NCBI GenBank assembly: GCA_002633025.1
Contig: NMRB01000070.1
Coordinates: 276,285-340,284, forward strand
Reading direction: 5' to 3'
Length of the DNA: 64,000 nt
From: Notospermus geniculatus
Lineage: Eukaryota > Nemertea > Pilidiophora > Heteronemertea > Lineidae
Of the stretch, positions 42,892 to 64,000 are shown one piece after another (within the stretch, counting starts at the first letter, position 1; every line of letters starts with the position of its first letter). The notes under the pieces were generated by a model. That model made no database searches. It saw only the letters and a list, made by a program, of their open reading frames with translations, and had not been told where the DNA came from. A program made the translations under genes and the position numbers.

Positions 42892-44662
42892 ATGGGCATG
42901 CAAAAGCTTCTAAAAGGCATTTTAAAATACCGTGTAACGTTCAAGAATGACATGGTAAAGCAGTTTAAAAGGATCAAGGATGATCCAAAGGTACTGTTAA
43001 AATTTACAATGTGTACGATCGCGTTAGGCCCTGCATTGCTCATCATGTCATCTATGATTAGCCTAGCATTCTCTGTAGGCTACATGTGTAGGCCTAGCTG
43101 TACGTAGTGTAGCATGGTAGGCCAAGGCCTATCTGTATCTGATGATTTTTTTACCTCATGACCTATAGGCCTAGGCCTAGGCCTACGGCTACGCTAGGCC
43201 TAGCTAGGGCAGGCCTAGGCCGCTACGCCTAGGGCAGGCCTACCATCAATCATGCAATCACATCATCATGACCATAGCCTAGCATGATTTATACTAACAT
43301 AGGCCAGTGCCAGTGCAGTGTCAGGAATTCTGACACATACCTGACATAAAGGCCAAGTCCTGTTAGATTAGCCTAGACTTCGAGGCCTGGGCTAGCATTT
43401 AGGCCTTTAGTAAATTGTTATTTTTGATTAGCGCTTCAAACCTTCACACAGTACAGTAGCAGCATTTTTTGTAGCTATCTTTCTTCTTTTTCAGCCATCA
43501 GCAATAGTATTTACGTGCATGGACAGTAGAATGTTGCCATCACGTTTCTGCCAGGCTCAGATTGGTGACATGTTTATTGTCCGCAATGCAGGGAATGTTG
43601 TGCCACATTACAAGCACTACGCCTATGAGCACATCACGACAGAACCAGCAGCATTGGAACTTGGCTGTGTCATTAATAACATCAAACATGTTGTTGTGAT
43701 TGGGCATTCAGATTGCAAGGTAAAGAATAATCTGAGGTTTTATCATGTTAATCACATTTTGAACATACTATAGAATAGAAATGTCTCCCACATCATCTAT
43801 TTCACATCCATGGTTGTGCTAGTAAAAGGGGATCTGTGGTCATGGGGTCCTTGTTAACACCAGAGGTTGTGCTGACCAGAGGGCCTCAAGTCAGCTCCCA
43901 AATCATGGTCACTTTCTTCCATTGTTTATCATAAACAATGGAAATTATGCGACAACATCTGAAGATAAGCTATTCGTTACAGGCCATGAACAAGCTCTGG
44001 TCAATCAGAGATGAGGTGGAATCTCGTGACGGTACCCCGTTGGACCTCTGGATGAAGAGACACGCCAAAAGCTCCCTCATGAAGTTCAACACAATCCTTG
44101 GTGCTCAGAAGAAACAAGAGCCTTTGGTCTTCCAGGCAGAGACTCCAAAACATACCTTTGAAGCATATATTGATGTAGAGAATAAATTTGAAGTCACGGA
44201 TAAACTTTCACAGGTGGGTTTGGCATTTCAGCTCTCCATTTTGACCTCTGTAATCAGGAGGAAATGCTTATTAAGGACATCACCTCTCTGTCCCAAATAT
44301 ATCCTTAATAATAGAGAGATTCCAGTGTACATTCTATGTCCCAAATATATCCTTAATAATAGAGAGATTCCAGTGTACATTCTATTCTATACCTCCAAAT
44401 CAGCCTGTCATTCTCTGTGTCATTACAGGTTCACTGCCTCCAGCAACTTCAAAATATTGCCAGTCACCCCTTCTTACATGACAAACTCAAATCTGAACAG
44501 GTGCGGATCCATGCGATGTGGTTTGACATCTACACCGGAGAGGTCTACCTTTTTAGTCGCCAACATAAACGGTTCATCAAAATAGATGAAGAGACAACAC
44601 AAAAGATATTCTACAAAGATAAACTGATAATGGAACAATCCGAAATGGACAAATTGGCCTAG
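42892..44662 (+). CDS. Beta carbonic anhydrase
   Basis: Four exons (42892-42990, 43495-43719, 43983-44213, 44429-44662), all phase 0, give 262 residues plus TAG, the usual size of animal beta-class enzymes. The enzyme hydrates CO2 to bicarbonate using zinc. The N-terminus (MQKLLKGILKYRVTFKNDMV) is the family start; ATG 42898 is an equally good start. Exon 2 has the zinc/catalytic motif FTCMDSR, VGDMF-like IGDMFIVRNAGNVVPH, and the second ligand pair GHSDC. The C-terminus IHAMWFDIYTGEVYLFSR is also typical. Beta-type enzymes are known in many invertebrates but not vertebrates. All active-site residues are intact. It could be mitochondrial or cytosolic; the sequence does not decide. Confidence 0.95.
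43140..43260. repeat. AGGCCT-dense tract
   Basis: About ten AGGCCT/GCCTAGG words in 120 bp within intron 1 of beta carbonic anhydrase. The same word is scattered through the whole window, so this is a local cluster of a genome-wide bias, not a defined element. Confidence 0.6.
44288..44386 (+). repeat. 49-bp tandem duplication in intron 3
   Basis: Two adjacent, essentially identical copies of a unit containing GTCCCAAATATATCCTTAAT and GAGATTCCAGTGTACATTCT, immediately upstream of the last beta carbonic anhydrase exon. Confidence 0.88.
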
Positions 44663-44793
44663 TCTCGATACCATTGAATGGTGCTTGTACTCTGGAACTC
44701 CAAGAAAGTTCCATATCAAGCATAGAGCGAATGTTTTTAGGGATGTAGTGTAAATGTTTGATAATAGATGTGTGATTGGAAATGCTCAAATGA

Positions 44794-44803
44794 AATAAAT
44801 AAA
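44794..44803 (+). terminator. Poly(A) signals for beta carbonic anhydrase
   Basis: Two overlapping AATAAA hexamers 132-141 nt after the TAG stop. Confidence 0.7.
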
Positions 44804-45085
44804 TCCCAGGGAAATGTGAATAAATGTTTGCTTGATTGCAAACCATGGCATGTGTTAATGTTAGTCCAATGTTCTGTATTGTTACATGCACTTACCAGTA
44901 TTGCATCCCATTCTTACTTGTAATCATTGAACATGTATGCATACTGTGTTGCAATATTTGGTGGCCACAGCCAGTGATCAAATGTTGGCCAGTAATCTTG
45001 ACCTTGGAGGAATTATACTTGACTTTCCTCCAAGTCTTGATGTGTTGTGAGAACAGTATCCTGTGGTTAACTTGAAGCACAAGGC

Positions 45086-45218
45086 CTGGGACCTTATTCA
45101 CAAAGCCCCCATTTAAGGGCAAATCCTTTGTCAGGCTGATAGTGAACAATAGGTTTGCAAAAGGACAATAGTTTGCACACTCCCGTAAGTTACGGGAGCT
45201 TCGTGAATAAGGTCCCTG
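45086..45218. mobile_element. Hairpin MITE
   Basis: Inverted ends GGGACCTTATTCACAAAGC and GCTTCGTGAATAAGGTCCC about 130 bp apart, with a small CCCGTAAGTTACGGG palindrome inside. A solo end of a similar type (GGGGCCGTATGCATAAAA) follows at 45319. Confidence 0.75.
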
Positions 45219-48200
45219 GTGATCAATTTCAACAGTGCATGCCTATCCCATAAACCGCTGGCCCTGTGCATTTTACAGTCATTATTGCATAAGCTAATAT
45301 CCTATGTGACAGGCACCTGGGGCCGTATGCATAAAACATCTTAAGTGTAAGATTTTCCTCTGGTTCAGAAATGACATAACTTCAACTTATAACATCATGT
45401 AACATTGAAAAGCAATGCCCATGGGACCAGCCAGCTCCAGATTTATTTCATGACCAAGTATTATAGAGATCAATGGCCAAGTTGGATTCCTGGCAGTGGC
45501 CATTGCAATGTATACAGTACATGTATACAGCTGTTTGTTAATGTACCGGTAGATGTGCAATGGTATGATAAAGTGTACTCACATTATTCAGCCGTCTTTC
45601 CTACATTCCAGTCAAGAAAGAAACATCAGAACGTATGAATACACCCAATACATTCTAGCTGATGTCCATGGTCCGTAAAAGTGTAGGAGGCCATTACAAA
45701 AGGGCAAACCCAAAGTGACCAGGAGTGGCCTAGTCAGTCATAAAACCATTATTTATGATGATACCGTAAATAATCATTGGTGCTGAACGGAACTGCATTT
45801 GTCTCTATTGTAGTTAGACATTGGGAGATTCATCAAGTCTGATGTGGGGCATTTCTTGGAATATTTGGGTTATTGTAAAGCGAAGTGTAGGTGTGCATGC
45901 TCATGTAATTTATACTATGCTAAATGTAGGTTTTTTGCCTAAAACTGAAAATAAAATCATGTTTTACGGGTGAAATTGTTTTCTTCAGTTGGTCATTTTT
46001 CAGAGGAGATAGTTTTTCGGGGGAACTAGGGGGGAAGGTAGGCCTAGATCTTATCGAGGCTACATGTGAATATGTAGGTTTCTCTGATGACAGCCATTCA
46101 CCACCATAAATGCTGTGGTACTTCACATAAAGATGAAGGTGTGAACCAAGAGGAGACCACATGGAAGACACCATCTGTACACAACAAGGACTGTGGAACT
46201 AAGAAATTAAAGTGATAATTGAAAAAGTTTTTATTTCAATACAACCACATTTGGAGCATCCAATCCAATCCAATCATTACTTCAATAAAACAAACGTCAA
46301 GATACATGTAATTTGATTAAGTCATAGCCAGACAAGTATAGCTTCTAAACATGCTACCTACTGTTATTGTCATACATAAATGCCGTCCTTTGACAAAAAC
46401 TTAGATAACTGTGGATTGCTCAGTATAGATTTTTCATTTGAAATGAGTTTCAAAAGGCATTATGCAATTTCTTAACTGTAACCCTGGATAATTTCAAAGC
46501 GAAAATTTTAATGGTTTGCCGAAATATCTTTTGAGTTGAACAGAATCTTTTTATTTACAGACTTCACAAATATCATTTACTAAAGATCAATAAATGCATG
46601 GAAGTTAACGAATACTTTCACAGTACAAGTAGCAATATCTATTAGTTGGATAAGATTTTTTGAAACCAATTTTTAATTTGCTGCATGCAATTCAAATGCT
46701 TTGCGAAATTTCAAGGGTTACAGAGATCAGATCGTTCAGTTTTTGGATGCCGCATTCAACACGTTCCAATTAGGCAGATATACACCAGGTTATTTATTAT
46801 GACAGTCATCCAGGTAGAACAACAGAACAAAATAATAAATAAAGAGTATATTGCCTTAAGAATATATAAAAATACACTACATTATCCCATGTGCAGAGAA
46901 TCCCCGATTCTCGCCAGATTTGTTATCCTTTGAGATCTAGTGAAATAGCATTGAAAAATAGCACCTTTTCGCATTTCATTTTAACTGTCACTTGTTCTAA
47001 TGCGCCATTTCCAATGCCTCTAGCAGCATGGCACGTTTCTGTCAAAACGTACCAGGTTTTAAGTATATATATATTTATAGACAGAGCCCAGAAAATCATG
47101 TGCTCGCAAAACCTACGTTTTCAATTTGATAAAAGGTAACATCCATGTTGATGCCCATGATTCTATTTTCATGAGCTAATAACGAAAAGATTTGATATGT
47201 TTTATCCTAACTGCAACTAATGACTTGCAGACAACCCACTTTCTGTTTTACTAGGGGAGTTGGTTGTCAGGCAGAACAACTCTGAACCCAAGAAGATATT
47301 TTCCCCATTTTCAGCCACTGACGGTATGGAAAATACAATTTATTTGTATTATCAACGACCAGTCTTCAGTAATGCGTGAATCACAAACGAAAGTCATGAT
47401 AAAAACTCAAACCCACCCATAATGAATAAGATTAAGGCTTTAACCTTCACTTTTTTACCCTGATTTTTTCCCTGCATTGAATGAAAAGCAATACGTTGCT
47501 TTCAAGAAATGGAGACGCTGAAGTCGGTCGCAACTGAGAAATTAAACAGCGCCATCATAGCACAGATTGAGTCGCAGGCATGACCAGGCCTAGTTCTGGC
47601 AGTCACACACTATTTACACTCAGGAATGCTATAGTTTTTTTTCGACACCCCTGGAAGTGGAGCTATGTGTCAGTACAGTTTCGCCATGAGCACCAATGCA
47701 TATCAACATTTTCAATAGAGTTCATCACAGGTAAATTTCACACGACTTGGCCAGACAGAAAGTTGTTAGGTTGGAACTTATTCATGTGAACTATCTCAAA
47801 ATATATCACTTGTTCAATTTTTGAATATGGTAACCAATTTTCCTGTCATCTCTACGGATTCAATTATTCTACTATTAACATTAAAATTCGTACAAAGGCT
47901 GACCCCAAAATTCCGAGTAAACGTGTTCCAACCTACATCAGCAGCACTAGTGGCATGTACTCGGTGCCTAATACCACAGAATCTGACTTTTCAAGCCAAT
48001 GTGGCATTGCTCTACTTCTTTATCGATACCAATGATGAATTTGATCAGCCCATGAATTATGACAGAGCCACATTGGCTGAAGTTCTGTAATTGTTCGGTA
48101 CTCCCAACTTAAAACTCCACAGTGCAGGTTTTAAAACAAACCTAGCAAGTATATTATAAATAAGACTCACAGCATGAGGTAAATCTTGTTGTGAGAGTAG

Positions 48201-49354
48201 GAAAGTGTCATTTTTGGCTACAGTGCCCACAGCAACATTTTGTTTATTCACTGCCATCCTCGACACTCCCTAAGTGTCGGATTTATCTCGGCATCAAGGC
48301 CACCCCACCTTCCTACCCTGAGACATGTACTTTTTGACTATCTAATTGCAATATTCTATATTTTTGAAAAACAGACCCAGTTTAAACTAGTCTGTCCACC
48401 AATGGCATTGGCAGAAAATATTACTAGCAGCTTGGCAGATCATGTATTAAGTAGACACAATCCATAACACATCGTACGTTTTAATGTTTGTACATATACA
48501 TTGAATTTTAAATGTACCATTTGTGCAGAAAGGAGAACAGTGCATGATATATGTTTCTATTTTGGCCAAAACTCACAGAAGATTATGTACAAACCATTTC
48601 GACTCCAGGATGTACGCAAATCTTGGTAATGTTCTGGGGAGAAAAGTTTCTGCACTGGGCACTGTTCATTTTCAATGAAATTCGACATATATAAATTGCT
48701 AAGTGACTGGTCATGAAAAAACGCCGGACACACTACAGCAGTGTCCGTATGATGGCGCCCTCATGTCCATAAAGACACACGTTTTTGTTTCATTTTTCTT
48801 CGAACTATCTACAAAATCAAATGAAAGATATGTGGCGAATTCACGCAAATATCACATTACATTTACTCATTGTCATGTTGATCAGCAACATCCCCTTTCA
48901 GACTGTTCGACACACACTAAGAAAATCAAATGGCACATCTAAAATCTTATATCTGTACACGTAATAATAGTCAATTTACTATTGGTTTCTCGTCAAATAA
49001 AAAACATGGATTGTGAAAAATAATATCAAACGATTGAGTGTTTTTTAATGCACATGATAAAGTGGGCGAGAGTTTTTAATTGATGAGAAGAATGATAATC
49101 GGTGACCTGACCATTGAAGTGGTTGGAATGTATAGGAATGCGTCATCTTTCGACGCCAGATAATCTTCACTTCAAATAACTATATACACAATTCTCTAGA
49201 CACAGGGCCTCTCTGCAAACACATGGAACATTTTAATACAGTTCAAAACAGCGGCGCAAGCGATGTCAACTTCACATACACACACACTCGTCGAAAAGAC
49301 ACCATGTCGGATTTTAACAACAGAAATTTTCATGGACAATACCTTGCACAATAT

Positions 49355-49705
49355 TTAACGATACCCTCCGTTGTGCAACACATCCAAGACAGGAATTAAG
49401 ATTATATAGACTAGGAATATAATAAGGAAGTGTAACCCGACGAGTTTGTTCAGTGCCTTTCTCTGAACTAACAACAGATACATGTCTTGTTGAATCTTAA
49501 ACTGGACACCAATAATGATTGAGTGATATCTTTTGCGACCACCAGACGGTGGTAACATGAAGAAAGTATGTTTTAGTACCAGGACGGCGTTAGTAGCAAA
49601 TAGAAGCATATACGCAAACACATACAATACAATGATGATGAATACACTTTTGTCTGGCTCTAAACAAACAATCAAAATGAATAATATCGCGGGAAAACAG
49701 CCCAT
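49355..49705 (-). CDS. Hydrophobic ORF, possible small membrane protein
   Basis: An ATG at 49705 opens 116 codons, longer than the background here. Three hydrophobic segments are visible: near the start (FPAILFILIVC), then FIIIVLYVFAYMLLFATN and FLIIFLVYIILIPVLDVL, separated by charged loops. The frame is open further upstream to a possible acceptor at about 49754, so it could be a last exon. I do not recognise the family, and AT-rich sequence can give such frames by chance. Confidence 0.3.
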   Translation of the reverse strand: MGCFPAILFILIVCLEPDKSVFIIIVLYVFAYMLLFATNAVLVLKHTFFMLPPSGGRKRYHSIIIGVQFKIQQDMYLLLVQRKALNKLVGLHFLIIFLVYIILIPVLDVLHNGGYR

Positions 49706-51407
49706 GTAATGATTAGAGGAAAGACTAGGTGACAACGATTCATGTGTTCTGAAGCAGTAGTGTCAATTCACCTCAGTTGTACTTACAATAAATTGGTCCT
49801 TGTTATGTGAATATGGATTAAGTCCTTTTTACAAAATCTTCCCACCACATCAAATGACAAACGCATTGTTCACGTTTTCTTTCATGCCATGATATTTCAT
49901 CTAGACGTGCCGCACGAAGACACGTACGAAAAGCACATTCCCAAGAAAGTATGCAAGTAAATATAAGCCACACACTTTCGTTTTGTTTCCAAGCTACGGA
50001 ACATCACAGACGCGTTAATTTTTCTTGTAGCTAAGTTACAGGAAGAGGGAGATCACTTAAATCCCAGACTAACATTGCATAGGTAGAAGTTTAAAATAAT
50101 CGTGGAACTTTTAAGATGATTTAAATATACACTATCAGTTACCTGCTTTTAAATGTATGTTCCACTGAAAGTGCAAATACAAGAGAAATATCACTAGATA
50201 TTATTCGTAGGTATGTCTACCATCTATTCTACTTACACTTGTGCAGTTTAATTGATGTCAGATCTCTTTTAGCTTGCAGTGATTTGAAAGGTTGTAACGA
50301 GCCACACTGATTATTCAGTTTAAGCAACGACCTTGCACCAACAACAAAGTTACAATGAGATTTCACGAATATCTCAATGATTCTATACATATCGTTCAGA
50401 CCAAATACAATATGGAAAGTTATACATATTAATAGAAGTGTGACAAAAAGACCGAGTGAACTGCTTCAGCATATTTTCAAATTTTCCTATCACACCATCA
50501 CAGCATGACAAGAATGACAAATTGAGCAATCTACACTTTATCTAAATTCGTAGGTTTTTTACCACATATTACATGACGCGAGGCCAATGAACTTACCGGT
50601 AGAGACCAGCAATGCCATGCAATGCACAATTTTGTATAAGGCAAGAAAACCCAAGAGCTCTCAGTTCACCTCAGCAAAGATCGACTACACTTTTATGGAC
50701 TTGGGAAGCAGCGAGTCCAGTAACTGTATTTCACGATAAAAATAATTTAATTTCCATTAAAAATTGTCCACCAATTTCATGGTAAAACTTTTTCGACTTC
50801 AGTATCATAATGCCTGTCTCAGGCAGTGTAAACGATTACATCTTCCAACTAAATGCAGTCAACAGTGCACGATAACCTTTCCTCTAAACGAAGTTCCCTA
50901 GTGTTGATTACAATACAAGTTCTGGTTACATAAGAAGTGAAAAACTCAGACACAAACATACATCAATAACTCTAAAGAAATTACCTCTAGGCAACCATAT
51001 CTCTAGTAGAAGGCTGCAGTTTTTCATACGACTTTGATTGTCCAGACTGGTTTCGATATTACAGACAAATCTTGCCACCCTCGGAAAATAATAATTAGTG
51101 TACATCTCATATATAAGAACGGTTCAAGCATAAACTGAAGGCTGTTGGGGGAAAATCCAAATACTCTACATCTTGAGCACAAAATACTTAAAAACCACTT
51201 AGTGCAGAACAGGCCAGTCATAGGACTGAGGGAAACTTGCACAAAATGAGAATGAGAATTCGAACCCTGTATTTTGATGGTCATCACAACAGACAGCGAG
51301 ATCCTTTCCTACAGTACTGTATATTGGTCCCTTCTGAAACATCCGCCTGTAAAGAGGTAGAAGACATGTGAATCGTCACTCACACGTGTCAGTCCCATGC
51401 TCAATGG

Positions 51408-51512
51408 GTGAGTTCAAAGTTGGGAGGTGATCCATGTGTATTGCACAGCGTTGCGAGAATCAACCCCGTACCGAAAATCAACTTTGAGATCACCCAGTGT
51501 AGATTCCGCATC
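51408..51512. mobile_element. MITE related to the 35.8-kb palindrome
   Basis: Ends CAATGGGTGAGTTCAAAGTT and AACTTTGAGATCACCCAGTG are inverted, with a spacer that is not complementary. The terminal 20 bases match the ends of the element at 35840-35932, defining a family with a CA(A/C)TGGGTGA terminus. Confidence 0.7.
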
Positions 51513-52407
51513 ACAGGCATTGTTCCAGACTCATAAATAACTCTGAGTATGGTGTGCGAGTCACAAAACCCATTATACTCGTTGAAACTGATTTCTATGA
51601 AGAAATCACAGACAGGTCACATTGGACTGCAAAAGACAGCAGCCGAAGATTGTTCATAATGATCAAATATCTACATTCTCAGGTACCTCAGTCCGTAGGT
51701 GACTAGGATGAAACATACACGAACGTTTTGTTCGTAGAATATCAAGACCAGTTCTTGAATACAGCAATAGTTTCTGCACTATATAGCAACACATTAACAC
51801 ACTACGTGATTCGGATTTTGCCCCTAACCAACTTGGTGTAGAACAGAGACAAGTTTAAATGCAGATGTGACCCATCCCCTGTTAGGAGTGATACGGTATA
51901 ACTCCCAGAATTTTAGACACTCCTGAAATACAACAAGAATGTGAGTATTTCTGATTAAAATTGAAAAAGAAATTTGATCGCATTGGAAAAACATAGCGGA
52001 GGTACAAATATTTTGTGTGCAAAGTTTACTTGAGTCATCTGAAGCACGAAAGGTTTATCATTTAGTCTTGATCACATCTGCTTCATTAACCCTGAATAAA
52101 GTTAGTTTCAGACCTTTAAGATTGTTTCTTGCATGAAAGTAAGCTCAAACTGGGTACACAGTAAAGCAATTGAAGTCAAACCATTGAGATCTCTGTTTCA
52201 CACCTTGAACACAGCAAAAAACTGAGAAAATGACTTATTTTGTATACACTGATCAGTGATTTGCCTTTAGATCAGTGTTTCCGATACCGCTTATCAATAT
52301 ACACATAACTAACTACCCACAGTTCCTCACAGATAACCCCACCGCAGATGCATTTCAGTCAAACCCCGAAACTGCCATGAAACAAATATAAAAAGCTGGG
52401 TCAAGTT

Positions 52408-52413
52408 TTTATT
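52408..52413 (-). terminator. Candidate poly(A) signal for DDX3 gene
   Basis: TTTATT on the plus strand (AATAAA on minus) about 570 nt beyond the stop codon. Confidence 0.4.
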
Positions 52414-52980
52414 TGGTCGCAATTAATTCCATGGTTAACTTTGGCAGCATGGGGTCGTGTTAGTTTCATAGAGGAATAGCTTGCCGTTGTAGCAGGCCGA
52501 CAGCTCAGAAACTTTTAACTACGTTACAAACACTTCAGAAATAGTTTCAAAGTTCATTTTTCTTCTTATAATCACAAGTTCTGTGATTGTACTCAACAAC
52601 CGTTACATTTCAAGTAAAACCCCAAATATGTTGGTTTCTTTTTTTCTTTGTGGACACAGACCTAATCATTTAACCCCTCCCCAAGAAACGGATGGGTTAT
52701 TCTAGATGTTACGTTTAGAAATAACCCTGGAGTAAAAAAATCGAAGACATATTCCTCTCTCAAATACTGAAATGCCTAATGAGATGGATGCACCTCGTAT
52801 CAAGTTCTCATACGGACTTGATTTCTTTAACGGGTCGGGTCGTCAATAGATAACCAGTTTAGTCATCATCTTGGATCCGTGGGCGACAGCCTACACGTGT
52901 AAGTGGGGTGCCCATATTTGCCAGCATGTCACGAACCAGTCCAGACCGGATGCTAGTGGTCGATTTCAATCTTCAGCTTC

Positions 52981-63770
<10,790 letters not shown>

Positions 63771-64000
63771 CTGAAACGGTAAAGAGAAAATATTATCAAT
63801 TAATTAATTAACAATATTTATTTGTGACAAAAATTGCCATCAGTGAAAGGCCTGATCTATGCCGTCTGACCCAGCGCAGGCAAGGAAGGCTCTATTCACC
63901 AAAATCACGTGTACACCTCGTGCATGTAGAATACGCAGGTATTGTACGTAAAGTAATGTACGTGTGCTGTATTGGGCCTGTAGTGTGTATGTAACCATGC
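63771..64000. other. Start of DDX3 first intron, nothing identified
   Basis: AT-rich and TGTA-rich sequence without a supported exon. It is probably intron 1 of the DDX3 gene running out of the window. Confidence 0.45.

Larger units (their letters stand above)
44804..52407. other. Gene-poor interval
   Basis: A 7.6-kb AT-rich stretch between beta carbonic anhydrase and DDX3. It contains two hairpin elements (45.1 and 51.4 kb) and one hydrophobic minus-strand open frame at 49.4 kb. I see no other gene. Part may be long alternative 3' UTR of the helicase gene. Confidence 0.5.

Overview
The window comes from an animal genome. Genes have many exons with GT-AG introns, intergenic space is large, and small inverted-repeat transposons are common. 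An animal-type beta carbonic anhydrase, a secreted protein built by shuffling extracellular modules, and dense TACATGTA and AGGCCT words suggest a marine invertebrate. The phylum cannot be fixed from the sequence alone.

Layout. 1-6.0 kb holds no convincing gene; it has one weak pair of exon-like pieces and two diverged hairpin elements. 6.0-19.3 kb (+) is one 24-exon gene for a predicted secreted protein of 1609 residues: signal peptide, six kringles, three C-type lectin domains (CTLDs), a von Willebrand A (vWA)-like domain, three more CTLDs and a short basic tail. Every splice phase joins and the spliced length is an exact multiple of three. 20.3-35.3 kb (-) is the 3' part of a plakin-family cytolinker gene: acidic and spectrin-repeat exons, a plakin SH3 exon with a one-base reading-frame break, and a last exon of about 5 kb ending in plectin-type repeats. 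Its introns contain nested transposons and a foldback of palindromic units. 35.3-42.8 kb is repeat-rich, with an apparent tandem or haplotype duplication at an N, a TATCTGGTT satellite, and a four-block repeat array split by a Mutator-like element with a 9-bp target duplication. 42.9-44.7 kb (+) is a complete four-exon beta carbonic anhydrase. 44.7-53.0 kb is largely gene-free. 53.0-63.8 kb (-) is a DDX3/PL10/Belle DEAD-box RNA helicase, complete except for its first coding exon, with two phase-1 cassette-compatible exons and a large Arg/Gly/Asn/Asp-rich exon.

The four genes do not form an evident pathway: a secreted recognition or adhesion molecule, a cytoskeletal linker, a CO2-hydration enzyme and an RNA helicase are simply neighbours. 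The kringle-CTLD-vWA gene and the plakin gene converge tail to tail, and their likely 3' UTRs may overlap. The kringle/CTLD/vWA architecture is the best candidate for something not previously described. The other notable items are the SH3 frameshift, the 10x CCGCGG foldback and the insertion/empty-site pair at the 36.5-kb junction.
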